A stretch of 64,000 nt of DNA from Gammaproteobacteria bacterium (GTDB taxonomy: Bacteria > Pseudomonadota > Gammaproteobacteria > JAABTG01): the NCBI GenBank assembly GCA_017999615.1, contig JAGNLM010000007.1, forward strand, positions 1-64,000, given 5' to 3'. The stretch's first letter is position 1, and the number at the start of each line of letters is the position of its first letter. Positions 7,539 to 15,513 of this stretch are shown here, in pieces. The position numbers and the translations under genes are program-made. The notes below the pieces were generated by a model. That model searched no databases and was not told the DNA's origin. It saw only the letters and a program-made list of their open reading frames with translations.

Positions 7539-9500
7539 TCAGGACAGCCAGCGGCTTTTGATCACGCGCCGACCGGTGTTACGGTTGCCAGAAACAGCGA
7601 GGCCACCGCGTTGGGTGGCCTCGTTGATCGATTCAGTAGGTGTTTCAAGGGCTGGCGGACTGGCCAGCCCCAGTTGTCGCTCCAGTTCCCGCCAGTGACG
7701 TTCCTCGAAGCGATCCAGACCCGCCGCCGATGCAGCCGCGCGGGCGTAGACGTAGCAGTCGAGCGCCTCATTGCGCTCACGCATCTTTTGCCACTCACGC
7801 ACCGGGAAGCCGTTGCGGTCGCGGCGGGTGATCAGTTGTTCCGCGCAGAGTTGCTGGATGAACTCAGCGTCGATCTTGGGCAGATGGACGAACCCGGCCG
7901 GGAACACCGTGGTCAATCCGTCCTCGCCAACATCTGCGCTCTTGCGCAGGTTGTTGTAGAACTCGAGCTTGGCGATGCTGACCGCCACCGTGTACACCTT
8001 GATGCCCCGGCGCAGCTTCTTGCCACCCTGCGAGACATCGATGGCGGTCGGCGTGCCGATCAAGGCTGCACCGCGAGGCACCCCCTTGACCGCCATCACA
8101 CGCGAATCGCGGCAAGCCCGCACAAAGGCGTAGGCCTCCTGCGTCGCAAAGCCGGTATCCAAGGCAAAACGCACCAGCGGCATCGCCGCGCCGGAGGCGT
8201 GTGTCCAGGTTTCGGCCAGCATTTCAGCAAGGCGCTTCCATACCGCATCGCGGGCGGTGTCACCCATCAGCACGCGGTGCTCAACCAGCCAGGACTCCTT
8301 GCCGCGCCCAAAGGCCCAGACCGACGCCTCGATGCGATCTTTCTGCACGTCGGCCGCGCCGACCAAGAGCAGACCGCCTTGTGGCACGCTGCCGACGCGG
8401 TAGTCCTCGCGGCGTTCGACCAGTCGTTGCCAGTCTGGCGCTTCGCCTTCCTCGACCCAGGTTTCGCCTAGCTCGGTGTTCTTGAAAGTTTTGATGGCAG
8501 CCGCCGAGCCGGATTCTTTGCTCACTGCGCTCTCCCACGCAGCGGCAATCTCGCGCCAAGCACGCCAGCCCACCGGGCTGTACAGTGACGACAGGTGGAA
8601 TCCCGCAGACTTGCCCGGGCCATCGGTGAACATCGCGCGCCACTCGCCGTGCTCCAGCATCCACGTCTTGTGATGCTCGGCAATCGCGGTATCACATGAC
8701 TCACAGATGTAGGCAGCGGTTTCCGGTTGCCCTTTATCCCAACGCAGCTGCTCGAAACGCAGCCACTGACGGTGGGAGCAATGCGGACACGGCACAAAGT
8801 AGCGACGTTGGTCACTGGCCTCGTACTCGCGCTCGATAGCCGACGCCCCTGAGATCGTTGGGGTCGAGACGATGAAGATCTTGCGCCGCGCGAAGGTGCG
8901 TGTACGCGCCTCGGCTAGCGAGATTGCGTCCCCTTCACCCTCGACGTCCAACGGATAGCCGTCGACCTCGTCGAGGAACAGATACCGCACAGGCATCGAG
9001 CGCAGCCCGACCGCGCTGTTGGCCCCGGTCATCACCAGCACGCCACCCCGGAACTCCTTGGCCAGGATGGTGTTGCCGGAATCCCGGCTGCGCGCCGGTG
9101 CAATCAGTTCAGCCAGTGCGGACGACTCCTCGATCAGCGGATCGATCCGCTGCTTGGAGTTGCGCTTGGCCATCTCCACTGTTGGCCACACCGCCATCAT
9201 TGGCCCGGGTGCGTGATGGATCACATAGCCGATCCAGTTCGATCCCATCTCCGTCGCGCCAAGCTGCGCCGCTTTCATGAACACCACACGCTCGACCGAC
9301 GAGGTCGGCGACAGGCAATCCATGATTGCTTTCAGGTACGGCGTGCGGCTGGTGCGCCAGCGACCCGGTTCGGCAGAGGCTTTGCTGGAGAGCATCCGGT
9401 GGCGATCTGACCATTCGGACACGGTGAGCAGCGGGTCGGGAGTCAGTCCTTCGCGCCACGCGCGTTCAATCTCGGCAGCGCCTTCGTAGTCCATGTTCAT
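7539..9500 (-). CDS. Phage terminase large subunit, GpA family
   Basis: A 653-residue GpA-type terminase that packages DNA into the prohead. Seen: the adenine/ATPase region with MKAAQLGATEMGSNWIGY (Walker A-like), YLFLDEVDGYP (Walker B with Asp-Glu), VSTPTISGASAIEREYEAS, a zinc-binding CPHCSHRQW...CESC pair, and the C-terminal nuclease with an ALDTGFATQEAYAFVRAC block. The ATG at 9500 shares its A with the small subunit TGA (TGATG). Length is close to lambda gpA (641). Confidence 0.93.
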   Translation of the reverse strand: MNMDYEGAAEIERAWREGLTPDPLLTVSEWSDRHRMLSSKASAEPGRWRTSRTPYLKAIMDCLSPTSSVERVVFMKAAQLGATEMGSNWIGYVIHHAPGPMMAVWPTVEMAKRNSKQRIDPLIEESSALAELIAPARSRDSGNTILAKEFRGGVLVMTGANSAVGLRSMPVRYLFLDEVDGYPLDVEGEGDAISLAEARTRTFARRKIFIVSTPTISGASAIEREYEASDQRRYFVPCPHCSHRQWLRFEQLRWDKGQPETAAYICESCDTAIAEHHKTWMLEHGEWRAMFTDGPGKSAGFHLSSLYSPVGWRAWREIAAAWESAVSKESGSAAAIKTFKNTELGETWVEEGEAPDWQRLVERREDYRVGSVPQGGLLLVGAADVQKDRIEASVWAFGRGKESWLVEHRVLMGDTARDAVWKRLAEMLAETWTHASGAAMPLVRFALDTGFATQEAYAFVRACRDSRVMAVKGVPRGAALIGTPTAIDVSQGGKKLRRGIKVYTVAVSIAKLEFYNNLRKSADVGEDGLTTVFPAGFVHLPKIDAEFIQQLCAEQLITRRDRNGFPVREWQKMRERNEALDCYVYARAAASAAGLDRFEERHWRELERQLGLASPPALETPTESINEATQRGGLAVSGNRNTGRRVIKSRWLS

Positions 9501-10048
9501 CAATCCACCCTCGGGCGCATCTCGCCCAGTTCCTGCAGGTGCTCACGCACCGCCGCCTCCAAGGCGATGTGCATCGTGTGGGGATCGACGCCGAGCTTCG
9601 CTGCCATTTGTGCCGAGATGCGTGCGGGCCAGTTGAGCCAGGCATCGCGTTCGGAGCGCGCCAGCTTGAAAACATGGGCGATGGCCTGCGGCCGATCTAC
9701 CAGCTCGCCCTTGAGGCGGGCCAGGCGCACCTTGTTGGTTTGCGCCTTGACCACTTCGTTGACCGTCCGCGCTTGCAACAAGGACGTGCCACCTGCTGCG
9801 GATGTTGCCAATGAGGCTGCTTGTCCATCTGCTGTAGGTCCGCTGGACTCCGGGACGGCGACCTTGACCGCGCGGGTGGCCGTGCCACTGCGCGGTGCAT
9901 CGGAATTGCGCGCCCACTCGCGGTCGACGCGCTCGGCATCAATCGTTCCGTCTGCCTCCGGCGTGATCCGCCCAGCAGCGATGGCCTTGCGCACCGCTGC
10001 ATCGGACACCCCTCGGTGGCGTGCGTAGGCACGAATCGAAATACCCAT
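9500..10048 (-). CDS. Phage terminase small subunit (Nu1-like)
   Basis: A 182-residue protein whose N-terminus (MGISIRAYARHRGVSDAAVR) is a winged-helix DNA-binding domain of the Nu1 type that recognises the packaging site, followed by a linker and a helical C-terminal part (LARSERDAWLNWPARISAQM) that binds the large subunit. The ATG at 10048 has AGGGGA just upstream. It heads the late leftward operon and diverges from the small-gene cassette at 10166. Confidence 0.8.
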   Translation of the reverse strand: MGISIRAYARHRGVSDAAVRKAIAAGRITPEADGTIDAERVDREWARNSDAPRSGTATRAVKVAVPESSGPTADGQAASLATSAAGGTSLLQARTVNEVVKAQTNKVRLARLKGELVDRPQAIAHVFKLARSERDAWLNWPARISAQMAAKLGVDPHTMHIALEAAVREHLQELGEMRPRVD

Positions 10049-10165
10049 ATTTCCCCTTCGGGGCACCTTCAATCATTTGTTCGTCATTCATGCGGATTGA
10101 GCTTGGCTTCCATCTGGAACAGCGCGTTCATACGTTCGTCATCAACACCATGAAAGGACACGGAC
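10049..10165. promoter_or_regulatory. Divergent control region, late operon / small-gene cassette
   Basis: This 117-bp region separates the leftward late operon (start 10048) from the rightward cassette (start 10166). It carries copy 1 of the cassette leader repeat (10101-10131). I did not find a convincing sigma70 hexamer pair on either strand; late expression may need a phage activator. Confidence 0.45.
10101..10131 (+). repeat. Cassette leader repeat, copy 1
   Basis: GCTTGGCTTC, nine variable bases, then CAGCGCGTTCAT. It begins 65 bases before the ATG at 10166. This copy has no upstream complementary arm and no preceding gene, which shows the element is conserved for more than terminating an upstream transcript. 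Confidence 0.85.
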
Positions 10166-10363
10166 ATGAGCAAGCTCGAACAACTCCTGACCCAGATCGC
10201 GCAAAACAAGCTGGGCATCGAAACCCTGGAAACCCGCCGCTCGGACAGCCTCGATTTCCACGATGTGGCGGTCTGGTGCCTACGCGATGCGCTTGAAGCC
10301 GCCTTCAACGCGGGTCTCGAGCAGGGGCGCAATGCCAACCCGTCAGACAAGGCCAACACCTGA
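10166..10363 (+). CDS. DUF6900-type small protein
   Basis: A 65-residue protein (MSKLEQLLTQIAQNKLGIET) ending in a helix DVAVWCLRDALEAAFNAGLE. I recognise it as resembling the DUF6900 family, small proteins of proteobacterial mobile elements with no known function. GAAAGGACACGGAC precedes the ATG and supplies a ribosome site. It is the first gene of a rightward cassette, each unit of which has the same leader repeat. Confidence 0.75.
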   Translation: MSKLEQLLTQIAQNKLGIETLETRRSDSLDFHDVAVWCLRDALEAAFNAGLEQGRNANPSDKANT

Positions 10364-10392
10364 TTGCGAAGCGAAGACGCCAAGCAAAAAGC

Positions 10393-10423
10393 GCTTGGCT
10401 TCACTTGAGAACAGCGCGTTCAT
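10393..10423 (+). repeat. Cassette leader repeat, copy 2
   Basis: Same sequence and spacing as copy 1, beginning 65 bases before the ATG at 10458. Here GCTTGGC pairs with GCCAAGC at 10379-10385 (loop AAAAAGC), making a perfect 7-bp hairpin 15 bp after the previous stop. Confidence 0.88.
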
Positions 10424-10457
10424 CACATCACCGTCCACCACATCGAAGGAGCAAAAC

Positions 10458-11021
10458 ATGACCACCACTCAACTGACCCCTGCCCAGCACGCGATCCTGG
10501 CCCACGCGGTTGAACACACCAGCGGCAAGATCGACTGGTTCCCCGACAACATCAAAGGCGGCGCACGCAAGAAGGTGCTCGACGGACTTTTCAACCGCGC
10601 ACTAATCACAACCGACGGCACCGGCTGGTTTGTCGCTGCGGAGGGCTACGACGCCCTGGGCATTCCGCGTCCCGACGTGAACAGGAAGGGCGTCGGTCAG
10701 TTCGAAGCCAATCTCGACCGGATCATCGCCAACGCTGAAGGCGCGCCTGCGGCCGCGAGCGATCCCGAACTGGAAGCCGCCGTAACCGCCGCCGAAGCAA
10801 CGTGGGTCAAGCCGCGCACCCGCGAGAACAGCAAGCAGGCCGAAGTGATCCGGATGCTGCAACGCCCCGAGGGCGCAACCATCGGCCAGATCTGCACCGC
10901 CACCGGTTGGCAGGCGCACACGGTGCGCGGCACCTTCGCCGGAGCCTTCAAGAAAAAGCTCGGCCTGAACATCGTCTCGGACAAGCCGCAGGGTGGCGAG
11001 CGGATCTACCGCATCGCCTGA
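10458..11021 (+). CDS. DUF3489 domain protein
   Basis: A 187-residue protein. The N-terminal half (LTPAQHAILAHAVEHTSGKI) resembles a winged-helix module with a KKVLDGLFNRALI helix. The C-terminal half (MLQRPEGATIGQICTATGWQ) is the DUF3489 region, with the look of a helix-turn-helix that often accompanies mobile-element cargo. DNA binding is inferred. GAAGGAGC supplies a ribosome site before the ATG at 10458. It could regulate the cassette through the repeated leaders, but nothing here proves it. Confidence 0.82.
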   Translation: MTTTQLTPAQHAILAHAVEHTSGKIDWFPDNIKGGARKKVLDGLFNRALITTDGTGWFVAAEGYDALGIPRPDVNRKGVGQFEANLDRIIANAEGAPAAASDPELEAAVTAAEATWVKPRTRENSKQAEVIRMLQRPEGATIGQICTATGWQAHTVRGTFAGAFKKKLGLNIVSDKPQGGERIYRIA

Positions 11022-11078
11022 AAACGAGCACAGCGAGTTTCGGCGAAGCCAAAAAGATGGCGAGAGGAGCCATGAATA

Positions 11079-11109
11079 GCTTGGCTTCTCTCCCCACCAG
11101 CGCGTTCAT
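11079..11109 (+). repeat. Cassette leader repeat, copy 3
   Basis: GCTTGGCTTC-N9-CAGCGCGTTCAT again, 72 bases before the ATG at 11151. TTGGCTTC pairs with GAAGCCAA at 11045-11052, and a second hairpin (ATGGC/GCCAT, 11057-11073) is nested inside. Confidence 0.88.
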
Positions 11110-11150
11110 ACAGATGTCGTGATTGACGACGCCAAACCAGGAAAACCGCC

Positions 11151-11510
11151 ATGAGCACCATGACCATCACCATCGAACGCACCCCACGCACTCTGCAGTT
11201 CGCAGGCCAAAGCCTCCAGGTCGAAGAGTTGAGTGTCCGCCTGCCGTTTGCACGCAAACCTGCCAACCTCGGCGAACTGGGCGGGAGCGACCAGCACAAG
11301 GTCTACGTCACCGAGACCAAGGAGCTCACCCCTGCCGAATTCGACGCCTTTGGGCGCAGCCTGCTGGTGTCACGCGACTGGCTGCGTGGCAAGGGTGGCG
11401 GCACTGGCGACGGCTACCTCTGCGTCGAGGTCACTGCTCCCGGACGCCCTTACCTCTACGTCAATCCCGAGGGCGGTGATTACGCCCGCTACGTAGCCCG
11501 TCTCGGGTAA
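11151..11510 (+). CDS. Hypothetical cassette protein, 119 aa
   Basis: The protein begins MSTMTITIERTPRTLQFAG and appears mostly beta-rich, with a central helix TPAEFDAFGRSLLVSRDWLR and a Gly-rich turn before a YLCVEV strand. I do not recognise a family. No membrane segment, signal or catalytic motif is visible. The fixed leader repeat upstream and the shared orientation place it in the same regulon as its neighbours. Confidence 0.72.
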   Translation: MSTMTITIERTPRTLQFAGQSLQVEELSVRLPFARKPANLGELGGSDQHKVYVTETKELTPAEFDAFGRSLLVSRDWLRGKGGGTGDGYLCVEVTAPGRPYLYVNPEGGDYARYVARLG

Positions 11511-11541
11511 GCGAAATTGATCGAGGAAGAGGCCAGGAACA

Positions 11542-11570
11542 GCTTGGCTTCTCAATCGAACAGCGCGTTA
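11542..11570 (+). repeat. Cassette leader repeat, copy 4
   Basis: GCTTGGCTTC-N9-CAGCGCGTTA, 66 bases before the ATG at 11608. The final CAT is replaced by AC. TGGCTTC pairs with GAGGCCA at 11529-11535 with one G-U pair in RNA. Confidence 0.85.
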
Positions 11571-11607
11571 CTACAGGTGTCGCAACGATCAACCCGGAGA
11601 AGACACC

Positions 11608-11970
11608 ATGACCACCAACCAGATACCCGCCACCCAAAACGAAGCCTGGGGTTTTTGGGGCACGATGAACGAACACGCCAGCGCCGCATGGCCCCTGGCC
11701 ATGAACGCCATTTCGGACGCCACCCACCAGCCCCTCGAATCGGTGCGGACCTTCCTCGACAGTCGCCACGGACGCCACTTTGCCGACGACGTCCAGAACG
11801 GCTTGTACCAAGGCCAAGCCTTGCAGGATGCGATCAAGGCCGCCACCCAACGTTGGATGGGCTGGACGATTGGCCGCCAGACCAGCAAGCAGTACGGCAT
11901 CCCGCGCGGCCTGCCTTACCTGACAGGCTTTGTGATCCACTGCGAAATCTGCGAAGAGATGGCTGCCTGA
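11608..11970 (+). CDS. Hypothetical cassette protein, 120 aa
   Basis: The protein begins MTTNQIPATQNEAWGFWGTM. It is helical, with aromatic-rich N-terminus, a central basic/acid stretch (FLDSRHGRHFADDVQNGLYQ) and a C-terminal part with two Cys close together (HCEICEEMAA). The CGGAGAAG before the ATG is a good ribosome site. Its stop overlaps the next start (TGATG), so the two are coupled. No family recognised. Confidence 0.72.
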   Translation: MTTNQIPATQNEAWGFWGTMNEHASAAWPLAMNAISDATHQPLESVRTFLDSRHGRHFADDVQNGLYQGQALQDAIKAATQRWMGWTIGRQTSKQYGIPRGLPYLTGFVIHCEICEEMAA

Positions 11971-12194
11971 TGAAAACGCCCGCCACCGAACGGGAGCAGG
12001 CGCTGCGTTGGCTGATTGCCAACCGGCGTCCAGACGTCTCCATCGAGCAGGCTGTGCGCGTCATGTGCATGGCACTGCCGCGCGATCTCACCACCCTGCA
12101 AATCCTGCGGCGCGTCGCTGAGGAAGAAGAGGCCAAGCAGCCTGGCCAGCCATTCAACTGGCGCACAATTCCTGGTCTGCTGCCTCGCGGATAG
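11970..12194 (+). CDS. Hypothetical cassette protein, 74 aa
   Basis: A small, helical, highly charged protein (MKTPATEREQALRWLIANRR; later ILRRVAEEEEAKQ). It starts inside the stop codon of the 120-residue protein gene and has no leader repeat of its own, so it is a second cistron. Its 3' end overlaps the convergent methyltransferase gene by 41 bp. Family unknown. Confidence 0.68.
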   Translation: MKTPATEREQALRWLIANRRPDVSIEQAVRVMCMALPRDLTTLQILRRVAEEEEAKQPGQPFNWRTIPGLLPRG

Positions 12195-13389
12195 CCGTCT
12201 GGCCGGTGAAGTCCTCCCACCGGCGCACGATCACATCCACGTACTTCGGATCGAGTTCGATCAGCCGCGCGACGCGACCTGACTTTTCGGCCGCAATCAA
12301 CGTTGTGCCAGATCCACCGAACGGATCAAGCACCACGTTACCCGGGCGGCTCGAATTGCGGATCGCCCGCTCGACCAGCTCCACCGGCTTCATTGTCGGA
12401 TGCAGATCGTTCTTCTGCGGCTTCTTGATCGCCCACACATCGCCCTGATCGCGGTCACCACACCAGTGGCGTTGCGCACCCTCGGGCCATCCGTACAAGA
12501 TCGGCTCGTACTGGCGCTGGTAGTCGGCACGGCCCAGCGTGAAGGTGTTCTTGGCCCAGATGATGAACGTCGACCACTTGCCACCGGCGGCGCGAAAGGC
12601 GGCCTGCAGCACATCCAGCTCGCTGGATGACATCGCCACATAGATGCCGCCCCGGCAGTTCGCCACGGTGGGCGTCAATGCTGCCAACAGGAAGTCGTAG
12701 AAGCCATCGCCCAGGTTGTCGTTGAGGATCGCGCGGTCCTTGCCGCGCATCTTGTCCTTGGCGCTGTTGGCATAGTTCACGTTGTACGGCGGGTCGGTGA
12801 AGACCATGTCTGCCATGTCGCCTTGCATCAGCCGGGCATAGCTCTCTGCCACGGTCGAGTCACCGCACAGCAGTCGGTGCTGGCCCATGATCCAGACATC
12901 GCCCGGGCGCGATATTGGAATTTCGCCAACCTCCGGTACCGCGTCCTCATCGGTCTGACCCTCGTTGTCCGGCTCTTCGCCCGCGATAAGTTCGGCCAGC
13001 GCGTCGGTGTCGAAGCCGGTGATGTCCAGATCGAAACCTTCCAGCTGCAAAGCCTCAAGTTCGATCCGCAACATCGCGTCATCCCAGCCAGCGTTCTCCG
13101 CGATGCGGTTGTCTGCGATGACCAAGGCGCGGCGCTGGGTCGGGCTCAGGTGATCCAGTACGACCACGGGCACGATTTCCAGCCCGAGTTTCTGCGCAGC
13201 GGCCAAGCGGCCATGCCCAGCGACGATGATGCCGTCACTGCCTGCAAGGATCGGATTGGTGAAGCCAAACTCGGCAATCGATGCGGCGATCTGCGCCACC
13301 TGATCATCCGAGTGCGTCCGCGCATTGCGGGCATAGGGCAGCAGTTTGGCTGTCGGCCACTGCTCGATCTTGTCGGCCAGCCAGTTCAT
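12154..13389 (-). CDS. ParB-domain DNA methyltransferase (DPPY type)
   Basis: A 411-residue fusion. Residues about 1-110 are a ParB/Srx-like nuclease domain (LPYARNARTHSDDQVAQIA, then GHGRLAAAQKLG). The rest is an amino-methyltransferase with motif IV FTDPPYNVNY before motif I LDPFGGSGTTLIAA, the beta-class order, acting on adenine N6 or cytosine N4. No restriction enzyme is adjacent, so it probably modifies phage DNA for protection or control. Its 5' end overlaps the stop of the second methylase (13386-13389). Confidence 0.9.
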   Translation of the reverse strand: MNWLADKIEQWPTAKLLPYARNARTHSDDQVAQIAASIAEFGFTNPILAGSDGIIVAGHGRLAAAQKLGLEIVPVVVLDHLSPTQRRALVIADNRIAENAGWDDAMLRIELEALQLEGFDLDITGFDTDALAELIAGEEPDNEGQTDEDAVPEVGEIPISRPGDVWIMGQHRLLCGDSTVAESYARLMQGDMADMVFTDPPYNVNYANSAKDKMRGKDRAILNDNLGDGFYDFLLAALTPTVANCRGGIYVAMSSSELDVLQAAFRAAGGKWSTFIIWAKNTFTLGRADYQRQYEPILYGWPEGAQRHWCGDRDQGDVWAIKKPQKNDLHPTMKPVELVERAIRNSSRPGNVVLDPFGGSGTTLIAAEKSGRVARLIELDPKYVDVIVRRWEDFTGQTAIREAADQELCAS

Positions 13390-14798
13390 GCCGCCACCTC
13401 CATTTCGCGTTCAGTGGCGATCTCGTCGAAAGATTGGCCGGTGGCGATCAGCGTGACCGGCACGCCGGGGTGGTTTTGCTGAAAGCGCTTGATGGCCACG
13501 TCCACGTACTCCGGCGCAATCTCGACGCTGCGACAAATGCGGCCAGTGCGCTGCGCGGCCAGCATCGTCGTGCCACTGCCGCCGAACGGCTCGAACACGA
13601 TGTCTCCGGCGTCTGTGTAGGACTCGATGGCGAACTCCGGCAACGCCACCGGGAAGACGGCGGGGTGATCAATGTCCTGACCGATCTTGCCCTTGTGGCG
13701 CATCACGCGAATCACTGAGTCGGGGATTCGGGTGTCCTGCGTCGGTTGACCCTTGTGCGTCCAGCCGCCGACCTCGCCATCCTTACCGCGCATCGCCGTG
13801 GACGACCCGTCAGCGCGCAGGTGCGATTCCTGGCCTGCGTGCTTGCAAGGCACGATCTTGTTGGGTTTGCGGGTGCTGCGATTGAAGTGGAAAACAAACT
13901 CGAAGCTGGGAGCCAATCGGCCCTGCCAGTCGCCGGGCATGCCTGGCCCCTGATCCCAGACGTACCACGCGAAGCGCCGCCACCCTTGCTGACGCATCCA
14001 GGACAGCCAGCCGTCCCAATAGGGGATAACTTCGTTGTCGCGGTGGATCAGCCCAAGATTGACCAGCACCTGTCCGTCGCCCGCCATCGGCAGATGTGCG
14101 AACACACCGCGCATCAGGACATCCCAATCGGCAATGCCGCCGGAGGTGTAGTCGCGCTGGTTGCCATACGGCGGCGAGGTGAAGCAAAGCTGCGCGGTGT
14201 CACCCTGCATCAGCGTGGCGACCACGGCTGGGTCGGTGGCGTCGCCACAGATCAACCGGTGCGAGCCGATGGCCCAGACATCGCCCTCGCGCGACACCGC
14301 CACCACTGGTTTGTCAGGTACGTCATCAGTCGTATCGGGTTCGTCGGCATCTGCATCATCTTGCGCCGCAGGTTTTGCTTCGGTGGGCGTGGCATCTGCC
14401 AGCAGCGCATCGATCTCGATGTTCTCGAAGCCGGTCAGCGCCAGTTCGAAACCCGCTTCGGAAAGCTCCGCCAGTTCGAGCGCCAACATCTCCTCATCCC
14501 AGCCAGCGTCAAGCGCCAGCCGGTTGTCGGCGATGACCAAGGCGCGCTTTTGCGCGGTGGTGAGATGGGCCAGTTCGATCACCGGCACCTGATCCAGCCC
14601 CAGCTTGCGTGCAGCAGCCAAACGACCATGGCCCGCGATGATGCCGTTGTCGCCATCAACCAGGACCGGGTTCGTCCAGCCATATTCGACGATGCTGGCG
14701 GCGATCTTGGTGACTTGCGCCTCGGAATGTGTGCGCGGGTTGCGGGCGTAGGGAATCAGCGCCTCGACCTTGCGGTACTCGACGTTGAGCGTATTCAA
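13386..14798 (-). CDS. ParB-domain DNA methyltransferase (SPPY type)
   Basis: A 470-residue paralogue in architecture of the neighbour: ParB-like N-terminus (LIPYARNPRTHSEAQVTKIA; GHGRLAAARKLG), then a methyltransferase with FTSPPYGNQ as motif IV and FEPFGGSGTTMLAA as motif I. SPPY usually goes with N4-cytosine methylation, so the two enzymes may modify different bases. There is no ATG at the 5' end: I chose TTG at 14798 because it is preceded by AGGACACC and gives the N-terminus (M)NTLNVEYRKVEALIPY typical of the family. Confidence 0.88.
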   Translation of the reverse strand: MNTLNVEYRKVEALIPYARNPRTHSEAQVTKIAASIVEYGWTNPVLVDGDNGIIAGHGRLAAARKLGLDQVPVIELAHLTTAQKRALVIADNRLALDAGWDEEMLALELAELSEAGFELALTGFENIEIDALLADATPTEAKPAAQDDADADEPDTTDDVPDKPVVAVSREGDVWAIGSHRLICGDATDPAVVATLMQGDTAQLCFTSPPYGNQRDYTSGGIADWDVLMRGVFAHLPMAGDGQVLVNLGLIHRDNEVIPYWDGWLSWMRQQGWRRFAWYVWDQGPGMPGDWQGRLAPSFEFVFHFNRSTRKPNKIVPCKHAGQESHLRADGSSTAMRGKDGEVGGWTHKGQPTQDTRIPDSVIRVMRHKGKIGQDIDHPAVFPVALPEFAIESYTDAGDIVFEPFGGSGTTMLAAQRTGRICRSVEIAPEYVDVAIKRFQQNHPGVPVTLIATGQSFDEIATEREMEVAA

Positions 14799-14818
14799 AG
14801 ATGGTGTCCTGAAAATAG

Positions 14819-14851
14819 AAAACCCGCCGACGACAACCGTGGGCGGGTTTT
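14819..14851 (-). terminator. Attenuator-like terminator in methyltransferase leader
   Basis: AAAACCCGCC and GGCGGGTTTT form a perfect 10-bp stem. On the minus strand it is followed by TTTTCTATTTTC and then the ribosome site of the methyltransferase gene. A full intrinsic terminator inside a leader, between the operator array and the start codon, suggests attenuation. It would also act on rightward transcription. Confidence 0.6.
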
Positions 14852-14859
14852 GGGGTTGG

Positions 14860-14909
14860 TGCGAACTGACGGGGTGCGAACTGCGAACCGTGCGAACCTT
14901 GGTTCGCAC
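14860..14909. promoter_or_regulatory. Operator array (TGCGAAC repeats)
   Basis: TGCGAAC occurs at 14860, 14875, 14882 and 14891 in one direction and as GTTCGCA at 14902. The last two form an inverted repeat GTGCGAACC-TT-GGTTCGCAC (14890-14909). It lies upstream of the leftward methyltransferase pair and resembles the sites at 23388-23442. The remaining gene-free sequence from about 14910 to 15126 has a short CGCT-A5-AGCG hairpin and otherwise nothing I can assign. Confidence 0.65.
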
Positions 14910-15126
14910 CCTGACGCTAAAAAAGCGCCGCGCTCGCGCCCCCCGCATTGGTTTTTGGCCAGGAAGGACCCGTTGATTTCTGGGCTGCTTCCTCTGCCGT
15001 CACCTCTGTCCAGACGATAGATGAATACTACGCAAGATCAGGTCGTTTTGTTGCAGGGGCAAAAACCGCTGATTGCCGCGTGATGGAGCACATCTCCGAC
15101 CATACGCGCCAAATCACGCCAAAACC

Positions 15127-15513
15127 CTACGCGATCACCACACCATTGAGTTGATCTGCGACCGTCTGCAATGCCCGCTGCCAATGCCGCCATGCCGTCG
15201 TGCGGTCGCAGGCAAAGCGGATCGTGATGTCCCGCCAGCCATAGCGCTTCGCGCGCATCCATACGAGATGACGTTGCTCAACTGTGAGCCACTGCACCCA
15301 GCGCATGACCTCCAGCATTCGCTCAATCGCGTCTGGACTCGGCGGAAAGGATCGGTACACCCTCTCGTCCGCTGCAAAGGTCTCCCATTCGCTCCGGACA
15401 ATGGCGGGCCAGCAGTTGAAGTATCCCTGTACTCGAACAGGAGGCAACCGTCGACTGGTGCTTGCGGCCTCTTCAAACCGAGCAGCAACGTCATCGATAG
15501 TCCACTTAGTCAT
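15127..15513 (-). CDS. DUF6362-type phage protein
   Basis: A 128-residue protein (MTKWTIDDVAARFEEAASTS) with a conserved-looking middle (LPPVRVQGYFNCWPAIVRSE) and a C-terminal helix-turn-helix-like region (VWMRAKRYGWRDITIRFACD, then RTTAWRHWQRAL). It matches what I know of DUF6362, found in proteobacterial phages. The C-terminus suggests DNA binding, perhaps a regulator at the end of the early operon. The ATG at 15513 overlaps the upstream gene by 8 bp. Confidence 0.75.
   Translation of the reverse strand: MTKWTIDDVAARFEEAASTSRRLPPVRVQGYFNCWPAIVRSEWETFAADERVYRSFPPSPDAIERMLEVMRWVQWLTVEQRHLVWMRAKRYGWRDITIRFACDRTTAWRHWQRALQTVADQLNGVVIA

Noticed and set aside
10101-10131. Leader repeat as a sigma70 promoter (TTGGCT with GTTCAT)
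   Set aside because: The hexamer at the right spacing matches the -10 consensus poorly in all copies, so I do not call it a sigma70 promoter.
10379-11570. Repeated leaders read as a CRISPR array or REP elements
   Set aside because: There are only four copies, separated by whole genes at unequal distances and always about 65-72 bases before a start codon.
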